This document shows positions 27,816 to 38,102 of a stretch of DNA of 64,000 bases, piece by piece. A program made the position numbers and the translations under genes. A model generated the notes under the pieces. It was not told the DNA's origin. It made no database searches and was given only the letters and a program-made list of their open reading frames with translations. Location of the stretch: positions 124,001-188,000 of the forward strand of contig NZ_VJWA01000001.1 of the NCBI RefSeq assembly GCF_007097155.1. Reading direction: 5' to 3'. Each line of letters starts with the position of its first letter. Within the stretch, counting starts at the first letter, position 1. The stretch comes from Glacieibacterium frigidum. Lineage in GTDB: Bacteria; Pseudomonadota; Alphaproteobacteria; Sphingomonadales; Sphingomonadaceae.

Positions 27816-28054
27816 GGTAAACGAACTGCGAGTTCGCGCATGAAGTCTCTGCCGGCCTCATTGCAGTAGTGCCCGCTCCCCGGCTCCGGCGGATACACCT
27901 TGGGAGTGTGAAGGCATGTCAATCGGACCGCATCGAAAAAGGGGTTGGCGATAGGGCCCGAGATGAAGTCATCCCAATCCCATGGCTCGCTCGAACCATC
28001 CAGAAACATCAGGATTGCCTCGCGTACCTCGCCGCTCGTCAGTCTCTCCGCCAC
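27812..28054 (-). CDS. Hypothetical protein, about 80 residues, between rdgB and hemW
   Basis: From GTG at 28054, one base past the rdgB stop, it gives MAERLTSGEVREAILMFLDG...; an ATG at 28090 inside rdgB would add 12 residues. It is acidic and aromatic (EPWDWDDFISGPIANPFFD) with a PPEPGSGHYCNEAGRDFM stretch; no membrane helix or signal. I recognise no named family. Its base composition is visibly less GC-rich than rdgB and hemW on either side. The stop overlaps the hemW start by four bases, so it is translated with hemW. Confidence 0.65.
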   Translation of the reverse strand: MAERLTSGEVREAILMFLDGSSEPWDWDDFISGPIANPFFDAVRLTCLHTPKVYPPEPGSGHYCNEAGRDFMRELAVRLP

Positions 28055-28055
28055 G

Positions 28056-28649
28056 TCAAAAGCACGCCGCGACCAGCTGCTCGAAGGCATGCGCGCGGTG
28101 GCTGATCGAGTGCTTCAGCGCCGGGTCAATCTCGCCGAAGGTCTCGGCCATGTCGGCGTGGACGAACATCGCGTCATAGCCGAAGCCGTTCTCCCCGCGC
28201 GGTGGCCAAACCAGCCGCCCGTCGACGCGGCCCTCATAGGTCTGCACGTGCCCGTCGGGCCACGCCAGGCTCAGCGCGCAGACGAAGTACGCCGTGTCGG
28301 GCGACCCAAAGGCGAGGGCGCGATGCACCCGCTCCATCGCCACGCCGAAGTCCTTGCCCGGCCCCGCCCAGCGTGCCGAATACACGCCGGGCGCGCCGTC
28401 GAGCGCATCGACGCACAGTCCCGAATCGTCGGCCAGCGCGGGCAGGCCGCTCGCGGTCGCCGCGGCCAGCGCCTTCAGCTCGGCATTGGCGCGGAAGGTA
28501 GTCCCCGTCTCCTCGGGCTCGGGCAGGCCGAGTTCGCCCGCCGCGACCACATCCATCCCGAACGGCCCGAGCAGGACGTCGATCTCGCGCACCTTGCCGG
28601 GGTTGTGCGTCGCCAGCACGAGGCGGCCCGGGGCGAGGCGGCGGCTCAC
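28056..28649 (-). CDS. rdgB: XTP/dITP diphosphatase (non-canonical purine NTPase)
   Basis: 197 residues, full length for RdgB/HAM1. It removes inosine and xanthosine triphosphates so they are not built into DNA or RNA. Motifs: [12 protein letters not shown] at the N-terminus, [28 protein letters not shown] with the catalytic Asp, [10 protein letters not shown], and GFGYDAMFV with the C-terminal [16 protein letters not shown] overlaps the rph stop, so both are read from one message. Confidence 0.95.
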   Translation of the reverse strand: MSRRLAPGRLVLATHNPGKVREIDVLLGPFGMDVVAAGELGLPEPEETGTTFRANAELKALAAATASGLPALADDSGLCVDALDGAPGVYSARWAGPGKDFGVAMERVHRALAFGSPDTAYFVCALSLAWPDGHVQTYEGRVDGRLVWPPRGENGFGYDAMFVHADMAETFGEIDPALKHSISHRAHAFEQLVAACF

Positions 28650-29362
28650 CGGCCCGTCGCGGCCAGCTGCGCCGCGAAGATCTGCCCGCAGCCGATGCGT
28701 GCGAGGCGGAGCATGCGCAGCAGCGACTCCTCGTCGAACGGCGCGCCCTCGGCGGTCGCCTGGACCTCGACGATGCCGCCGGTCGACGTCAGCACGAAGT
28801 TGGCGTCGGTGCCGGCGTCCGAATCCTCGTCATAGTCGAGGTCGAGGACGGGCACCTCGTTGTGGATGCCGCACGACACCGCGGCGACCTGCATCGCGAG
28901 CGGGTCCTGACCAAGACCGTTCTTTGCCATGATGCCGTCGATGGCGAGGCGCAGCGCCACCCAGGCGCCCGAGATCGCCGCGGTGCGCGTCCCGCCGTCG
29001 GCCTGGATGACGTCGCAGTCCAGCGTGATCTGGCGCTCGCCGAGCAGCTTCAGGTCGGTCACGGCGCGCAGGGAGCGGCCGATCAGGCGCTGGATTTCCT
29101 GCGTGCGGCCCGACTGCTTGCCCTTCGCCGCCTCGCGGTTGCCGCGGGTGTGGGTGGCGCGCGGCAGCATGCCGTATTCGGCGGTGACCCAGCCCGATCC
29201 CTTGCCGCGCAGCCAGGGCGGCAGCCGCTCCTCGACGCTCGCGGTGACGAGGACATGGGTGCGGCCGAACTTGACGAGGCACGAGCCCTCGGCATGGGCG
29301 CTGAAGCCGGGGATCATCTCGATCGTCCGCATCGCGTCGGGTTCGCGACCTGAGGGGCGCAT
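28646..29362 (-). CDS. rph: Ribonuclease PH
   Basis: 238 residues, the usual RNase PH length. The enzyme trims tRNA 3' ends by phosphorolysis as a hexamer. Signatures: [50 protein letters not shown], and [17 protein letters not shown]. The ATG at 29362 is preceded by AGGAG on the minus strand. First gene of rph-rdgB-hypothetical-hemW; divergent from hrcA with 62 bases between the starts, a pairing that is common in alphaproteobacteria. Confidence 0.96.
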   Translation of the reverse strand: MRPSGREPDAMRTIEMIPGFSAHAEGSCLVKFGRTHVLVTASVEERLPPWLRGKGSGWVTAEYGMLPRATHTRGNREAAKGKQSGRTQEIQRLIGRSLRAVTDLKLLGERQITLDCDVIQADGGTRTAAISGAWVALRLAIDGIMAKNGLGQDPLAMQVAAVSCGIHNEVPVLDLDYDEDSDAGTDANFVLTSTGGIVEVQATAEGAPFDEESLLRMLRLARIGCGQIFAAQLAATGR

Positions 29363-29424
29363 GCGTATCTCCTGTGAACTGGGGCGCGGGCTTACCCCTT
29401 CGCGCGGCCCGCACAAAGCCCTAC

Positions 29425-30468
29425 ATGGGCACTCCCATGCAGCCACTCAGCCTGCCCGACCTCAACGACCGCGCGCGGACGGTGTTTCGCGAGATCGTCG
29501 ACGCCTATCTGGCGAGCGGCGCGCCGGTCGGTTCGCGCACGCTTTCGAAGCTGGCGAGCGTCGGGCTTTCTCCCGCGTCGATCCGCAACGTCATGCAGGA
29601 TCTGGAGGAACTCGGCCTGCTCGCCGCGCCGCACACCAGCGCCGGGCGGCTGCCGACCGAATTGGGCCTGCGCCTGTTCGTCGACGGCATGATGCAGATG
29701 ACCGCCCCCTCGGCCGAGGAGCGCGCCGCAATCGACTCCGGGCTGCAGGGCGGGGCGATCGAGGATATTCTCGGCCGCACTACCGCCGCGCTGTCGGGCC
29801 TCAGCGCCTGCGCCGGGCTCGTGCTGGTGCCGCGCGGCGAGGTCGTGCTGCGCCAGGTCAGTTTCGTGCCGTTGTCGCCGGTCAAGGCGCTGGCGGTGCT
29901 GGTCGGGACCGATGGGTCGGTCGAGAACCGTGTCATCGACCTGCCGCCCGAACTGCCGCCGATCGCACTGATCGAGGCGGCGAATTACATCAACGCCCGG
30001 CTGGAAGGGCTGACGCTCGCGGGTGCGGCCGAGCGGCTGCGCGCCGAGATCGCCGAGAACCGCGCCGCGCTCGACGCCGCAACCAGCGGGCTGATCGAAC
30101 AGGGCATCGCCGCCTGGTCGTCGGACGGCAGCCGCGCCGTGCTGATCGTCCGCGGCTCGGCGAACCTGCTGGGGGGCAGCGCCGCCGACCTCGAACGCGC
30201 GCGGCTGCTCCTCGGCGATATCGAGGGCAAGGAGGAGCTGGCGCGGGTGCTCGACCTCGCGCGCACCGCCTCCTCGATCAAGGTGTTCATCGGCAGCGAG
30301 AACAAGTTGTTCAGCCTGTCCGGCTCCAGCGTCATCGCCGCACCCTATCGCGGGCCCGACGGGCGGGTGGTCGGCGTTGTCGGCGTGATCGGCCCGACGC
30401 GGTTGAATTACGCGCGCATCGTTCCGATGGTGGACTATACGGCACAAACTTTGAGCAGGTTGATCTGA
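29425..30468 (+). CDS. hrcA: Heat-inducible transcription repressor HrcA
   Basis: 347 residues. N-terminal winged helix ([65 protein letters not shown]), then the GAF-like dimerisation domain ending [20 protein letters not shown]. HrcA represses groESL and sometimes dnaK by binding the CIRCE inverted repeat. No CIRCE is visible in this window. The start is either ATG at 29425 or at 29437; the conserved part begins soon after both. grpE follows three bases after the stop. Confidence 0.94.
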   Translation: MGTPMQPLSLPDLNDRARTVFREIVDAYLASGAPVGSRTLSKLASVGLSPASIRNVMQDLEELGLLAAPHTSAGRLPTELGLRLFVDGMMQMTAPSAEERAAIDSGLQGGAIEDILGRTTAALSGLSACAGLVLVPRGEVVLRQVSFVPLSPVKALAVLVGTDGSVENRVIDLPPELPPIALIEAANYINARLEGLTLAGAAERLRAEIAENRAALDAATSGLIEQGIAAWSSDGSRAVLIVRGSANLLGGSAADLERARLLLGDIEGKEELARVLDLARTASSIKVFIGSENKLFSLSGSSVIAAPYRGPDGRVVGVVGVIGPTRLNYARIVPMVDYTAQTLSRLI

Positions 30469-30470
30469 CA

Positions 30471-30992
30471 ATGAACGACGACATGACCGACGATGTTACC
30501 GAGGGCACGAGCGAGGTCGAGAGCGGCGCGCCGAGCCTGGCCGACGAGCTGCTGGCCCGCGACAAGGAGATCGCCGAGCTGAAGGACCGGCTGCTGCGCG
30601 GCGCCGCCGAGCTGGAGAATACCCGCCGCCGTCTCGACCGCGAGAAGGCCGATGCGGTCGCCTATGCGTCGACCGGCTTCGCGCGCGACATGCTGGCGGT
30701 CGCCGACAATCTGCGCCGAGCGGTTGCGGCGTTGCCCGCGGAAGGGTTCGACGCGGTGCGCACCGGTATCGAGGCGACCGAGCGCGAGCTGATCGCGGTG
30801 TTCGGCCGCCACGGCATCGCGCGCGTCGAGAGCGAAGGCCTGCCCCTCGATCCCAACCGCCACCAGGCGATGCTCGAGGTCGACAGCGACGCGCACGAGG
30901 GCGGCACCATCGTCGCCGAGCTGCAGGCGGGCTATACGATCCGCGACCGGCTGCTGCGCCCAGCGCTGGTCAGCGTCGCCAAGGCGAAGTGA
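30471..30992 (+). CDS. grpE: Nucleotide exchange factor GrpE
   Basis: 173 residues. An acidic N-terminus and a long coiled coil (LARDKEIAELKDRLLRGAAE, ENTRRRLDREKADAVAYA) lead to the compact beta domain (LDPNRHQAMLEVDSDAHEGG, TIVAELQAGYTIRDRLLRPA, LVSVAK). GrpE releases ADP from DnaK and acts as a thermosensor. It directly follows hrcA, a classic heat-shock arrangement, while its partners dnaK-dnaJ are 3.2 kb downstream with unrelated genes in between. Confidence 0.95.
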   Translation: MNDDMTDDVTEGTSEVESGAPSLADELLARDKEIAELKDRLLRGAAELENTRRRLDREKADAVAYASTGFARDMLAVADNLRRAVAALPAEGFDAVRTGIEATERELIAVFGRHGIARVESEGLPLDPNRHQAMLEVDSDAHEGGTIVAELQAGYTIRDRLLRPALVSVAKAK

Positions 30993-30993
30993 C

Positions 30994-31290
30994 ATGATCA
31001 TCGTCATCGGCCGCGCCGAGGTCGACCCCGCCGACATCGCGCGGCTGCGGCCGGCGCTCGATGCGATGATGCGCGCGACGTGGGAAGAGAGCGGCTGCCT
31101 CAGCTATTCGATGGCGGTCGAGGGCGACAGCGTCGTGACCATCGTCGAACGCTGGGCCGACGAGGCAGCGCTGAAGGCGCATTTCGCGACGCCGCACATG
31201 GCGGCGTTCAACGCGCAGATCAAAGGCGCGGTGCGCTCGATGGACCTCAAGATGTACGACGTGACCGGCGAGCGGTCGCTGACCATCTAG
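30994..31290 (+). CDS. Antibiotic biosynthesis monooxygenase (ABM) domain protein
   Basis: 98 residues, a single dimeric ferredoxin-like ABM domain: MIIVIGRAEVDPADIARLRP, then EESGCLSYSMAVE and IVERWADEAALKAHFATPHM. The pattern matches YgiN-like quinol monooxygenases and heme-degrading relatives; single-domain members often lack known substrates. The ATG lies one base after the grpE stop, so it is translated with hrcA-grpE. Confidence 0.85.
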   Translation: MIIVIGRAEVDPADIARLRPALDAMMRATWEESGCLSYSMAVEGDSVVTIVERWADEAALKAHFATPHMAAFNAQIKGAVRSMDLKMYDVTGERSLTI

Positions 31291-31361
31291 TCGTTCCGAT
31301 TATCGTCAGGGCGCGCGGGCTGGGGCAGGACGCCGGACAGACCAGTCCGGAGTCCCGCGAG

Positions 31362-32594
31362 ATGCTCGAACCAGTTCGCCTTGCCAGCACCGCGAGCCGC
31401 GCCACTCAAGCCGCCACCGGCGTCGCCGACACGCTGATCGGTGCCAGCCGCGTCGGCGGCACCGGCGTGGTCAATACTGCGGCGCTCGCCGAAAAGGTCG
31501 CCGCCGCCGGCGCGTCGAACCCGTCCGAGGCGGCGAACCTGGCGCGCGAGGTCAACGCCCGCCTGCCGCTCGCCGACCAGCAGCGCTTCCAGGCGAACCT
31601 GCGCAGCGAGCTCGCCGAGCGTAACCTGCCCGCCGCCAGCATGGGCGGCGATGCCGCGTCGGCGGCGGCACGGCGTGAGCTGGCACTCGACGTTACGCAG
31701 ATCGCCCTCGACGTTACCGGGCTGTTCGACCCGACGCCGATCAGCGACGGGGCCAACGCCGTGATCTCGCTGTTCCGCGGTGATTTCCTAGGGGCCGGGC
31801 TGTCGGCGGTCAGCATCGTCCCGTACATCGGCGACGCCGCGAAGCTGGGCAAGCTCGGCAAGTGGGCACAGACGGTCGAAAAGGCGGTCGACCTCGCCAA
31901 GACCGACAGCGCCTTCGCCAAGGCCGTCGGCCCGGCGCTCGACAAGCTGAAGGACGCGATCGGCGGCATCCCCAAGTCGGCGCTCGACGCGTTGCCGCAG
32001 TCGGCGCGCGACACGATCCTGAAGATGAAGGACAAGCTCGACGATCTCGGCGGCGCCGGGGTTGCGACGCGGACCGACAATGTCGCGGCGCTGACGACGC
32101 GGACCGGGCGGTACGGCGACAATGCCGTGACTTGGCAGGTCGACGCCGTGGGCCGTCCGACCCGCGCCGAGGCGACGCTGACCGAGGTCGTGCCCGCCGG
32201 CACCAAGCGGGCCGCGCCCGAAACCCAGGCTCAGGATGCCGTCCGCGCGCTGGGCAACACCGGCGACGATGCCGGCCACATCATCGGCCACCGCTTCATG
32301 CCCGACCAGGGCAGCGTCAACATGTTCCCGCAGGAGCTGAACTTCAATCGCGGCGCCTACAAGACGATGGAGAACGAGTGGGCCGGCTGGATCGACGCCG
32401 GCGGCACGGTCAAGGTCAAGGTCGATCTGACGGGCGGCACCGCGAACCGGCCGGACAAGGTCGCGGTCAGTTACGAGGTGTTCGACGATGCCGGAAAGCT
32501 GATCTATACCAAGGCGCAGCGCTTCACCAACGCAGCCGACCAGAGTTTCAACCGCGTCGCGAGCGACGACATCCAGCGACTGATGGGACGATAA
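31362..32594 (+). CDS. Polymorphic toxin with C-terminal DNA/RNA non-specific endonuclease domain
   Basis: 410 residues, no signal peptide. Residues 1-100 are Ala-rich and helical. About 105-165 form a pre-toxin-like segment (ALDVTGLFDPTPISDGANAV, FRGDFLGAGLSAVSIVPYIG, DAAKLGKLGKW) common in polymorphic toxins. The C-terminus (about 260-410) is an endonuclease NS-type toxin: DDAGHIIGHRFMPDQGSVN has the DxGH box with the general-base His, and NFNRGAYKTMENEWAGW supplies the metal-binding Asn and Glu. It would cut nucleic acid in a rival cell. No VgrG, PAAR, RHS or LXG module is present, so the export route is unknown. The next gene is its likely immunity partner, two bases on. Confidence 0.82.
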   Translation: MLEPVRLASTASRATQAATGVADTLIGASRVGGTGVVNTAALAEKVAAAGASNPSEAANLAREVNARLPLADQQRFQANLRSELAERNLPAASMGGDAASAAARRELALDVTQIALDVTGLFDPTPISDGANAVISLFRGDFLGAGLSAVSIVPYIGDAAKLGKLGKWAQTVEKAVDLAKTDSAFAKAVGPALDKLKDAIGGIPKSALDALPQSARDTILKMKDKLDDLGGAGVATRTDNVAALTTRTGRYGDNAVTWQVDAVGRPTRAEATLTEVVPAGTKRAAPETQAQDAVRALGNTGDDAGHIIGHRFMPDQGSVNMFPQELNFNRGAYKTMENEWAGWIDAGGTVKVKVDLTGGTANRPDKVAVSYEVFDDAGKLIYTKAQRFTNAADQSFNRVASDDIQRLMGR

Positions 32595-32595
32595 G

Positions 32596-32979
32596 ATGGC
32601 AGGACAGGCCGATACCGACGCCTTGGTGGTCGCGCTGGGGCAGTCGGTGCTCGGCGACCAGCGCTTCGCGAACAGCGACTGGGGGGCACTCGCGCTGGTC
32701 ATTCAGCTCGACGGCCAGGAAAGCATGTCGGGCTATGCCTATGCGCCGTCGGGCGACTGGGAGGCGGCGATCCCCGCGTCGTTCGACGTGCTCGATCATG
32801 CCGAAGCACTGCGCGCGGCGATGGCAGCGGCGGGCAAGGGCGAATGGAAGACCTGCCTCGTCCAGATCAAGCGGCCGGGTCCGAAACTGACGGTCGATTT
32901 CGACTATGAGGACGTAGATCGCTGGGCGATCACGCCGGCCAACCTCCAGCAGCGGGTCGAAGAGCTGCGGCCGCGCTGA
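32596..32979 (+). CDS. Probable immunity protein for the adjacent nuclease toxin
   Basis: 127 residues, acidic and single-domain, without signal or membrane helix. The C-terminal half (GEWKTCLVQIKRPGPKLTVD, then FDYEDVDRWAITPANLQQ) resembles the YezG/DUF600-like immunity fold, whose members often neutralise cognate nuclease toxins. The ATG lies one base beyond the toxin stop, the spacing expected for a toxin-immunity pair. The final 50 bases overlap the convergent metallopeptidase-like gene. Immunity function is inferred from position and family resemblance. Confidence 0.7.
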   Translation: MAGQADTDALVVALGQSVLGDQRFANSDWGALALVIQLDGQESMSGYAYAPSGDWEAAIPASFDVLDHAEALRAAMAAAGKGEWKTCLVQIKRPGPKLTVDFDYEDVDRWAITPANLQQRVEELRPR

Positions 32980-33469
32980 ACGGGATTAGCGCGGCATAAG
33001 TCGCCTCGGGCGGTGCACCGCCGACACGGCCGCCCTGCGACAGGCGATAGGCGTCCTCGACGATCACCGCCTGCTGCTCGATGCCGTACGCCGTGAAGGC
33101 CTTGCCCGGCACCAGCGGCAGGTAGGCGTAGGGCGCGAACGGGCGGCGCTTGAGGATCAGGTTGACGCCCGACTGGTGCTGCCAGACGTGGGTCATCTCG
33201 TGGACGAACAGCGCGCGCTGCCACAGCGGGCCGGCGCTGAAGTCGTCGCACCAGACGCCGCCGTTGGGGTGGCACCAGATGTCGCCGTCGGGGGCCATCG
33301 TCACCCAGGCGGGCTGGAACATGAACCACTTGGCGCGGCGCAGGCGCACGGGGTCGGGGTCGAGCGCGGGGCCGAAGACCTCTGCCGCGATTGCGCGCTC
33401 GCCCGCGGTCAGCGGGCGGATGATGCCGTCCCGTCGCGCGAAGCGCGGGAAACGATTAGTGCGCGCCAT
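32930..33469 (-). CDS. Putative metallopeptidase-like protein ('vgr related')
   Basis: 179 residues. The zinc-protease-like motif HEMTHVWQHQSG lies mid-protein, preceded by GPLWQRALFV and by two WC pairs (DIWCHPNGGVWCDD). Similar sphingomonad proteins carry the name 'vgr related protein' in databases from memory; I cannot verify activity. No signal peptide is apparent. ATG at 33469 is used; a longer frame would start at 33520. It overlaps the copper chaperone gene by 14 bases at its start and the immunity gene by 50 bases at its end. Confidence 0.72.
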   Translation of the reverse strand: MARTNRFPRFARRDGIIRPLTAGERAIAAEVFGPALDPDPVRLRRAKWFMFQPAWVTMAPDGDIWCHPNGGVWCDDFSAGPLWQRALFVHEMTHVWQHQSGVNLILKRRPFAPYAYLPLVPGKAFTAYGIEQQAVIVEDAYRLSQGGRVGGAPPEATYAALIPFSAAAALRPAAGGWPA

Positions 33470-33956
33470 GCCCGGCGTGGGGGTCGGCGATCGCCGCGCC
33501 CGCCGCGACCGCGACGGCATCGACGCGCATCGTCTTGCCGCCTGCGAGGCGCAGCGTGATCGGCACCGTCGCGCCGGGCTTCACGTCGCGGCGCAGGCCG
33601 AAGATCATCAGGTGGTTGCCGCCGGGCGTGAAGCCGCCGGTCTGGCCCGCCGCGACACGAACCTCGGGCAGCGCGTTCATCCGCATGACGCCGCCCGCCA
33701 TGCTGGTGCCGTGCAGCTCGACGCGCGACGCCATCGGCGTCTCGGCGCCGGTTACCACGACCGGTGCATCGCCCGCGCGAATCGTCAGGTAACCCGCGGC
33801 GGGCCGGCCTGCGACGGCGGGGAGGCGGATGGTGGCGGCGCTGACGCTGGTCTCGGCGGCGTCGGCGCGCGCACTGAGCAGCAGCGAGGCGATCAGCAGC
33901 ATCACGGCCGCCGCGCACGCCGTCCAGCCCAGTGCCCGGTTGAATGTCGTCGCCAC
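33456..33956 (-). CDS. Periplasmic copper chaperone PCu(A)C
   Basis: 166 residues. A transmembrane-type signal (residues about 10-33) precedes a cupredoxin-like domain with the copper site spread over VELHGTSMAGGVMRM and GGNHLMIFGL, the HX10MX21HXM pattern of the family. The C-terminal ADPHAGHGAH tail adds His that may also bind copper. These proteins deliver Cu(I) to cytochrome oxidase. Located upstream of, and overlapping, the metallopeptidase-like gene; divergent from dnaK. Confidence 0.9.
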   Translation of the reverse strand: MATTFNRALGWTACAAAVMLLIASLLLSARADAAETSVSAATIRLPAVAGRPAAGYLTIRAGDAPVVVTGAETPMASRVELHGTSMAGGVMRMNALPEVRVAAGQTGGFTPGGNHLMIFGLRRDVKPGATVPITLRLAGGKTMRVDAVAVAAGAAIADPHAGHGAH

Positions 33957-34040
33957 GCGCGTCCCTCCCGATCGGTTGCGTCCCCTAGGCTACACCCCGA
34001 CCTTAAGTCCATTCGCCCCGGCGTCCTGCGGCGTCGTGTG

Positions 34041-34069
34041 CTTGTAGCGTAAAATTGCGCTCCCTATAT
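34041..34069 (+). promoter_or_regulatory. Sigma-32 (RpoH) type promoter for dnaK
   Basis: CTTG at 34041-34044, an 18-base spacer, then CCTATAT at 34063-34069. This matches the alphaproteobacterial RpoH consensus CTTG-N17/18-CYTATNT. It lies about 85 bases before the dnaK ATG, on its strand. No CIRCE inverted repeat is visible nearby, so dnaK is probably under sigma-32 rather than HrcA here. Confidence 0.7.
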
Positions 34070-34152
34070 CGCCCCTTGGACGGAGCGCCGGGACGTTGCC
34101 TGATGGGGACGACCCGAGGCTGCCGCGTGAAACATCGTCTGAGAGGATAGAG

Positions 34153-36048
<1,896 letters not shown>

Positions 36049-36055
36049 GGAGGCC

Positions 36056-36156
36056 CCCCTCCCGGTACGGGAGGGGATGGGGGTGGGCAGTGCCGGCATG
36101 GTCTGCATCGCGTGTGGGACGCTGCCCACCCCCGGCCCCTCCCGTACCGGGAGGGG
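36056..36156. repeat. Large inverted repeat between dnaK and dnaJ
   Basis: Left arm 36056-36090 (CCCCTCCCGGTACGGGAGG, then GGATGGGGGTGGGCAG) pairs with right arm 36122-36156 (CTGCCCACCCCCGGCC, then CCTCCCGTACCGGGAGGGG). The arms are about 35 bases, nearly perfect, around a 31-base loop. Each arm also contains its own short palindrome CCCGGTACGGG. It fills most of the 122-base gap and ends 14 bases before dnaJ. It may stabilise or attenuate the message, or be a mobile palindromic element. Confidence 0.8.
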
Positions 36157-36170
36157 AGTAGAGGGCGCGC

Positions 36171-37289
36171 ATGGCTGACATCGATTATTACGAACTGCTC
36201 GAATGCGAGCGCACCGCCGACGACGGCACGCTGAAGGCGAGCTATCGCCGACTCGCGATGCAGTGGCACCCCGACCGCAACCCCGGCGACGCGGCGGCGG
36301 AGCAGCGCTTCAAGGCGATCAGCGAGGCGTACGACTGCCTGAAAGACCCGCAGAAGCGCGCTGCCTACGACCGCTACGGCAAGGCGGCGTTCGAGCAGGG
36401 TGGCGGGGCCGGTGCCCAGGGCTTCGGCGGCTTCGGCGACATTTTCTCCGACATCTTCGAACAATTCACCGGGCGCGGTCGTCAGCCGACCGGGCGTGGC
36501 CAGGATCTGCGCTACGACCTCGAGATGACCCTCGAGGAGTGTTTTAACGGCAAGGAAGCGACGCTTGAGATCGAGGTCGCCGTCGCCTGCGAGCCCTGCG
36601 GCGGCTCGGGCGCCAAGCCGGGCACCAGCGCCAAGGCGTGCACAACCTGCCACGGCCAGGGCAAGGTCGGCATGCGGCAGGGCCTGTTCATGGTCGAGCG
36701 CTCCTGCCCGTCGTGCCACGGCGCGGGGCGGATCATCGCCAACCCCTGCGACACCTGCCACGGCCAGGGCCGCGTCGAGCGGCAGAAGACGCTGTCGGTC
36801 AAGGTACCCGCGGGCGTCGACGAGGGCACGCGCATCCGCATGGCGGGCGAGGGCGAGGCCGGTCAGCGCGGCGCAGGCCCGGGCGACCTGTACATCTTCG
36901 TCCACCTGAAACCCCATCCGATCTTCAAGCGCGAGGGCACGACCCTGTTCGCGCCGATGCCGGTGTCGGTGACCACGATGGCGCTGGGCGGCGAGATCGC
37001 GGTGCCAGGCCTCGACAAGACCCAGGCGTCGATCAAGGTCCCCGCCGGCACGCAGACCGGCAAGCAGTTCCGGGTACGCGGGCGCGGCATGCCGGCGCTC
37101 AATGGTACCGGCTTCGGCGACTTGGTGGTCCAGCTCGACGTCGAGACGCCGGTCAAGCTGACGCGCCGCCAGAAGGAGCTGCTCGAGGAGTTTCAGGCGA
37201 TCGAGACCGAGCAGGACGGCAAGAACACGCCCGCCGCGTCGGGCCTGTTCGGCAAGATCAAGGCGATGTTCAGCGAAGCCGCCGAGTGA
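36171..37289 (+). CDS. dnaJ: Chaperone protein DnaJ
   Basis: 372 residues, type A J-protein. J domain with MQWHPDRNPGD (HPD motif at about 34-36), a Gly/Phe-rich region (GAQGFGGFGDIF), four zinc-finger CxxCxG repeats (CEPCGGSG, CTTCHGQG, CPSCHGAG, CDTCHGQG) and the C-terminal peptide-binding domains. Its GTGA overlap with trmB indicates co-translation. DnaJ presents clients to DnaK and stimulates its ATPase. Confidence 0.97.
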   Translation: MADIDYYELLECERTADDGTLKASYRRLAMQWHPDRNPGDAAAEQRFKAISEAYDCLKDPQKRAAYDRYGKAAFEQGGGAGAQGFGGFGDIFSDIFEQFTGRGRQPTGRGQDLRYDLEMTLEECFNGKEATLEIEVAVACEPCGGSGAKPGTSAKACTTCHGQGKVGMRQGLFMVERSCPSCHGAGRIIANPCDTCHGQGRVERQKTLSVKVPAGVDEGTRIRMAGEGEAGQRGAGPGDLYIFVHLKPHPIFKREGTTLFAPMPVSVTTMALGGEIAVPGLDKTQASIKVPAGTQTGKQFRVRGRGMPALNGTGFGDLVVQLDVETPVKLTRRQKELLEEFQAIETEQDGKNTPAASGLFGKIKAMFSEAAE

Positions 37290-37978
37290 CGCCGGAAACA
37301 GCGGACCCGGCGACGCTGCGCCGGCTGTACGGCCGGCGGCAGGGCCACGCCCTGCGTAAGGGCCAGGCGGCACTCGTCGAGGACTTGCTGCCGCAAGTCA
37401 CCGTCCCCGATGAGGGGCCGCTGACCGCCACGGGCCTGTTCGGCGGCGGGCGGCCGCTGTGGCTGGAGATCGGCTTCGGCGCGGGCGAGCATCTCGCGAG
37501 CCAGGCCGCCGCCAACCCGCACGTCGGGCTGATCGGCTGCGAGCCTTTCCTCAACGGCGTCGTCGGCGCGCTCAACCATATCCGCGACGAAAACCTCGAC
37601 AACGTCCGCCTCTACATGGGCGACGCGCTCGACGTGCTCGACCGGCTCGCGCCCGCCAGTTTGGACCGCGCCTTCCTGCTCCACCCCGATCCCTGGCCCA
37701 AGGCGCGCCATGCCAAGCGGCGCTTCGTCAATCCGGGGCCGCTCGACGTGCTGGCGTCGCGGCTCAAGCCGGGGGCGGAACTGCGCATCGGCACCGACCA
37801 TCCGATCTACCTGCGCTGGACGCTGATGCAGATGGCAGCGCGCAGCGACTTCGAATGGTGCGCCGCCACCGCAGCCAACTGGCAGACGCGCCCCGCCGAC
37901 TGGCCGCCGACGCGGTACGAGGCGAAGGCGCGGCGTCTGGGTCACGAAGTCTGGTACCTGCGCTACCGCCGAATCTGA
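37286..37978 (+). CDS. trmB: tRNA (guanine(46)-N7)-methyltransferase
   Basis: 230 residues from a GTG overlapping the dnaJ stop. TrmB signatures: WLEIGFGAGEHLASQAAANP (SAM motif I), IGCEPFLNGVVGAL, FLLHPDPWPKARHAKRRFV (the PDPWPK active-site motif), and late TRYEAKARRLGHEVWYL. The enzyme makes m7G46 in the tRNA variable loop. No terminator was found in the 124 bases before the next gene. Confidence 0.96.
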   Translation: MTPETADPATLRRLYGRRQGHALRKGQAALVEDLLPQVTVPDEGPLTATGLFGGGRPLWLEIGFGAGEHLASQAAANPHVGLIGCEPFLNGVVGALNHIRDENLDNVRLYMGDALDVLDRLAPASLDRAFLLHPDPWPKARHAKRRFVNPGPLDVLASRLKPGAELRIGTDHPIYLRWTLMQMAARSDFEWCAATAANWQTRPADWPPTRYEAKARRLGHEVWYLRYRRI

Positions 37979-38102
37979 CGCGCCTGTGGCAAATCTGCCG
38001 CTGCGAAACAAAAGCAGATCGCAAGCGATGGCCGTGTCTGATATCGTACCGATTGTGGCACTTTTTGCGCCTAGGGGCGTAACGGTGTAGCAGGAGCAAT
38101 CG

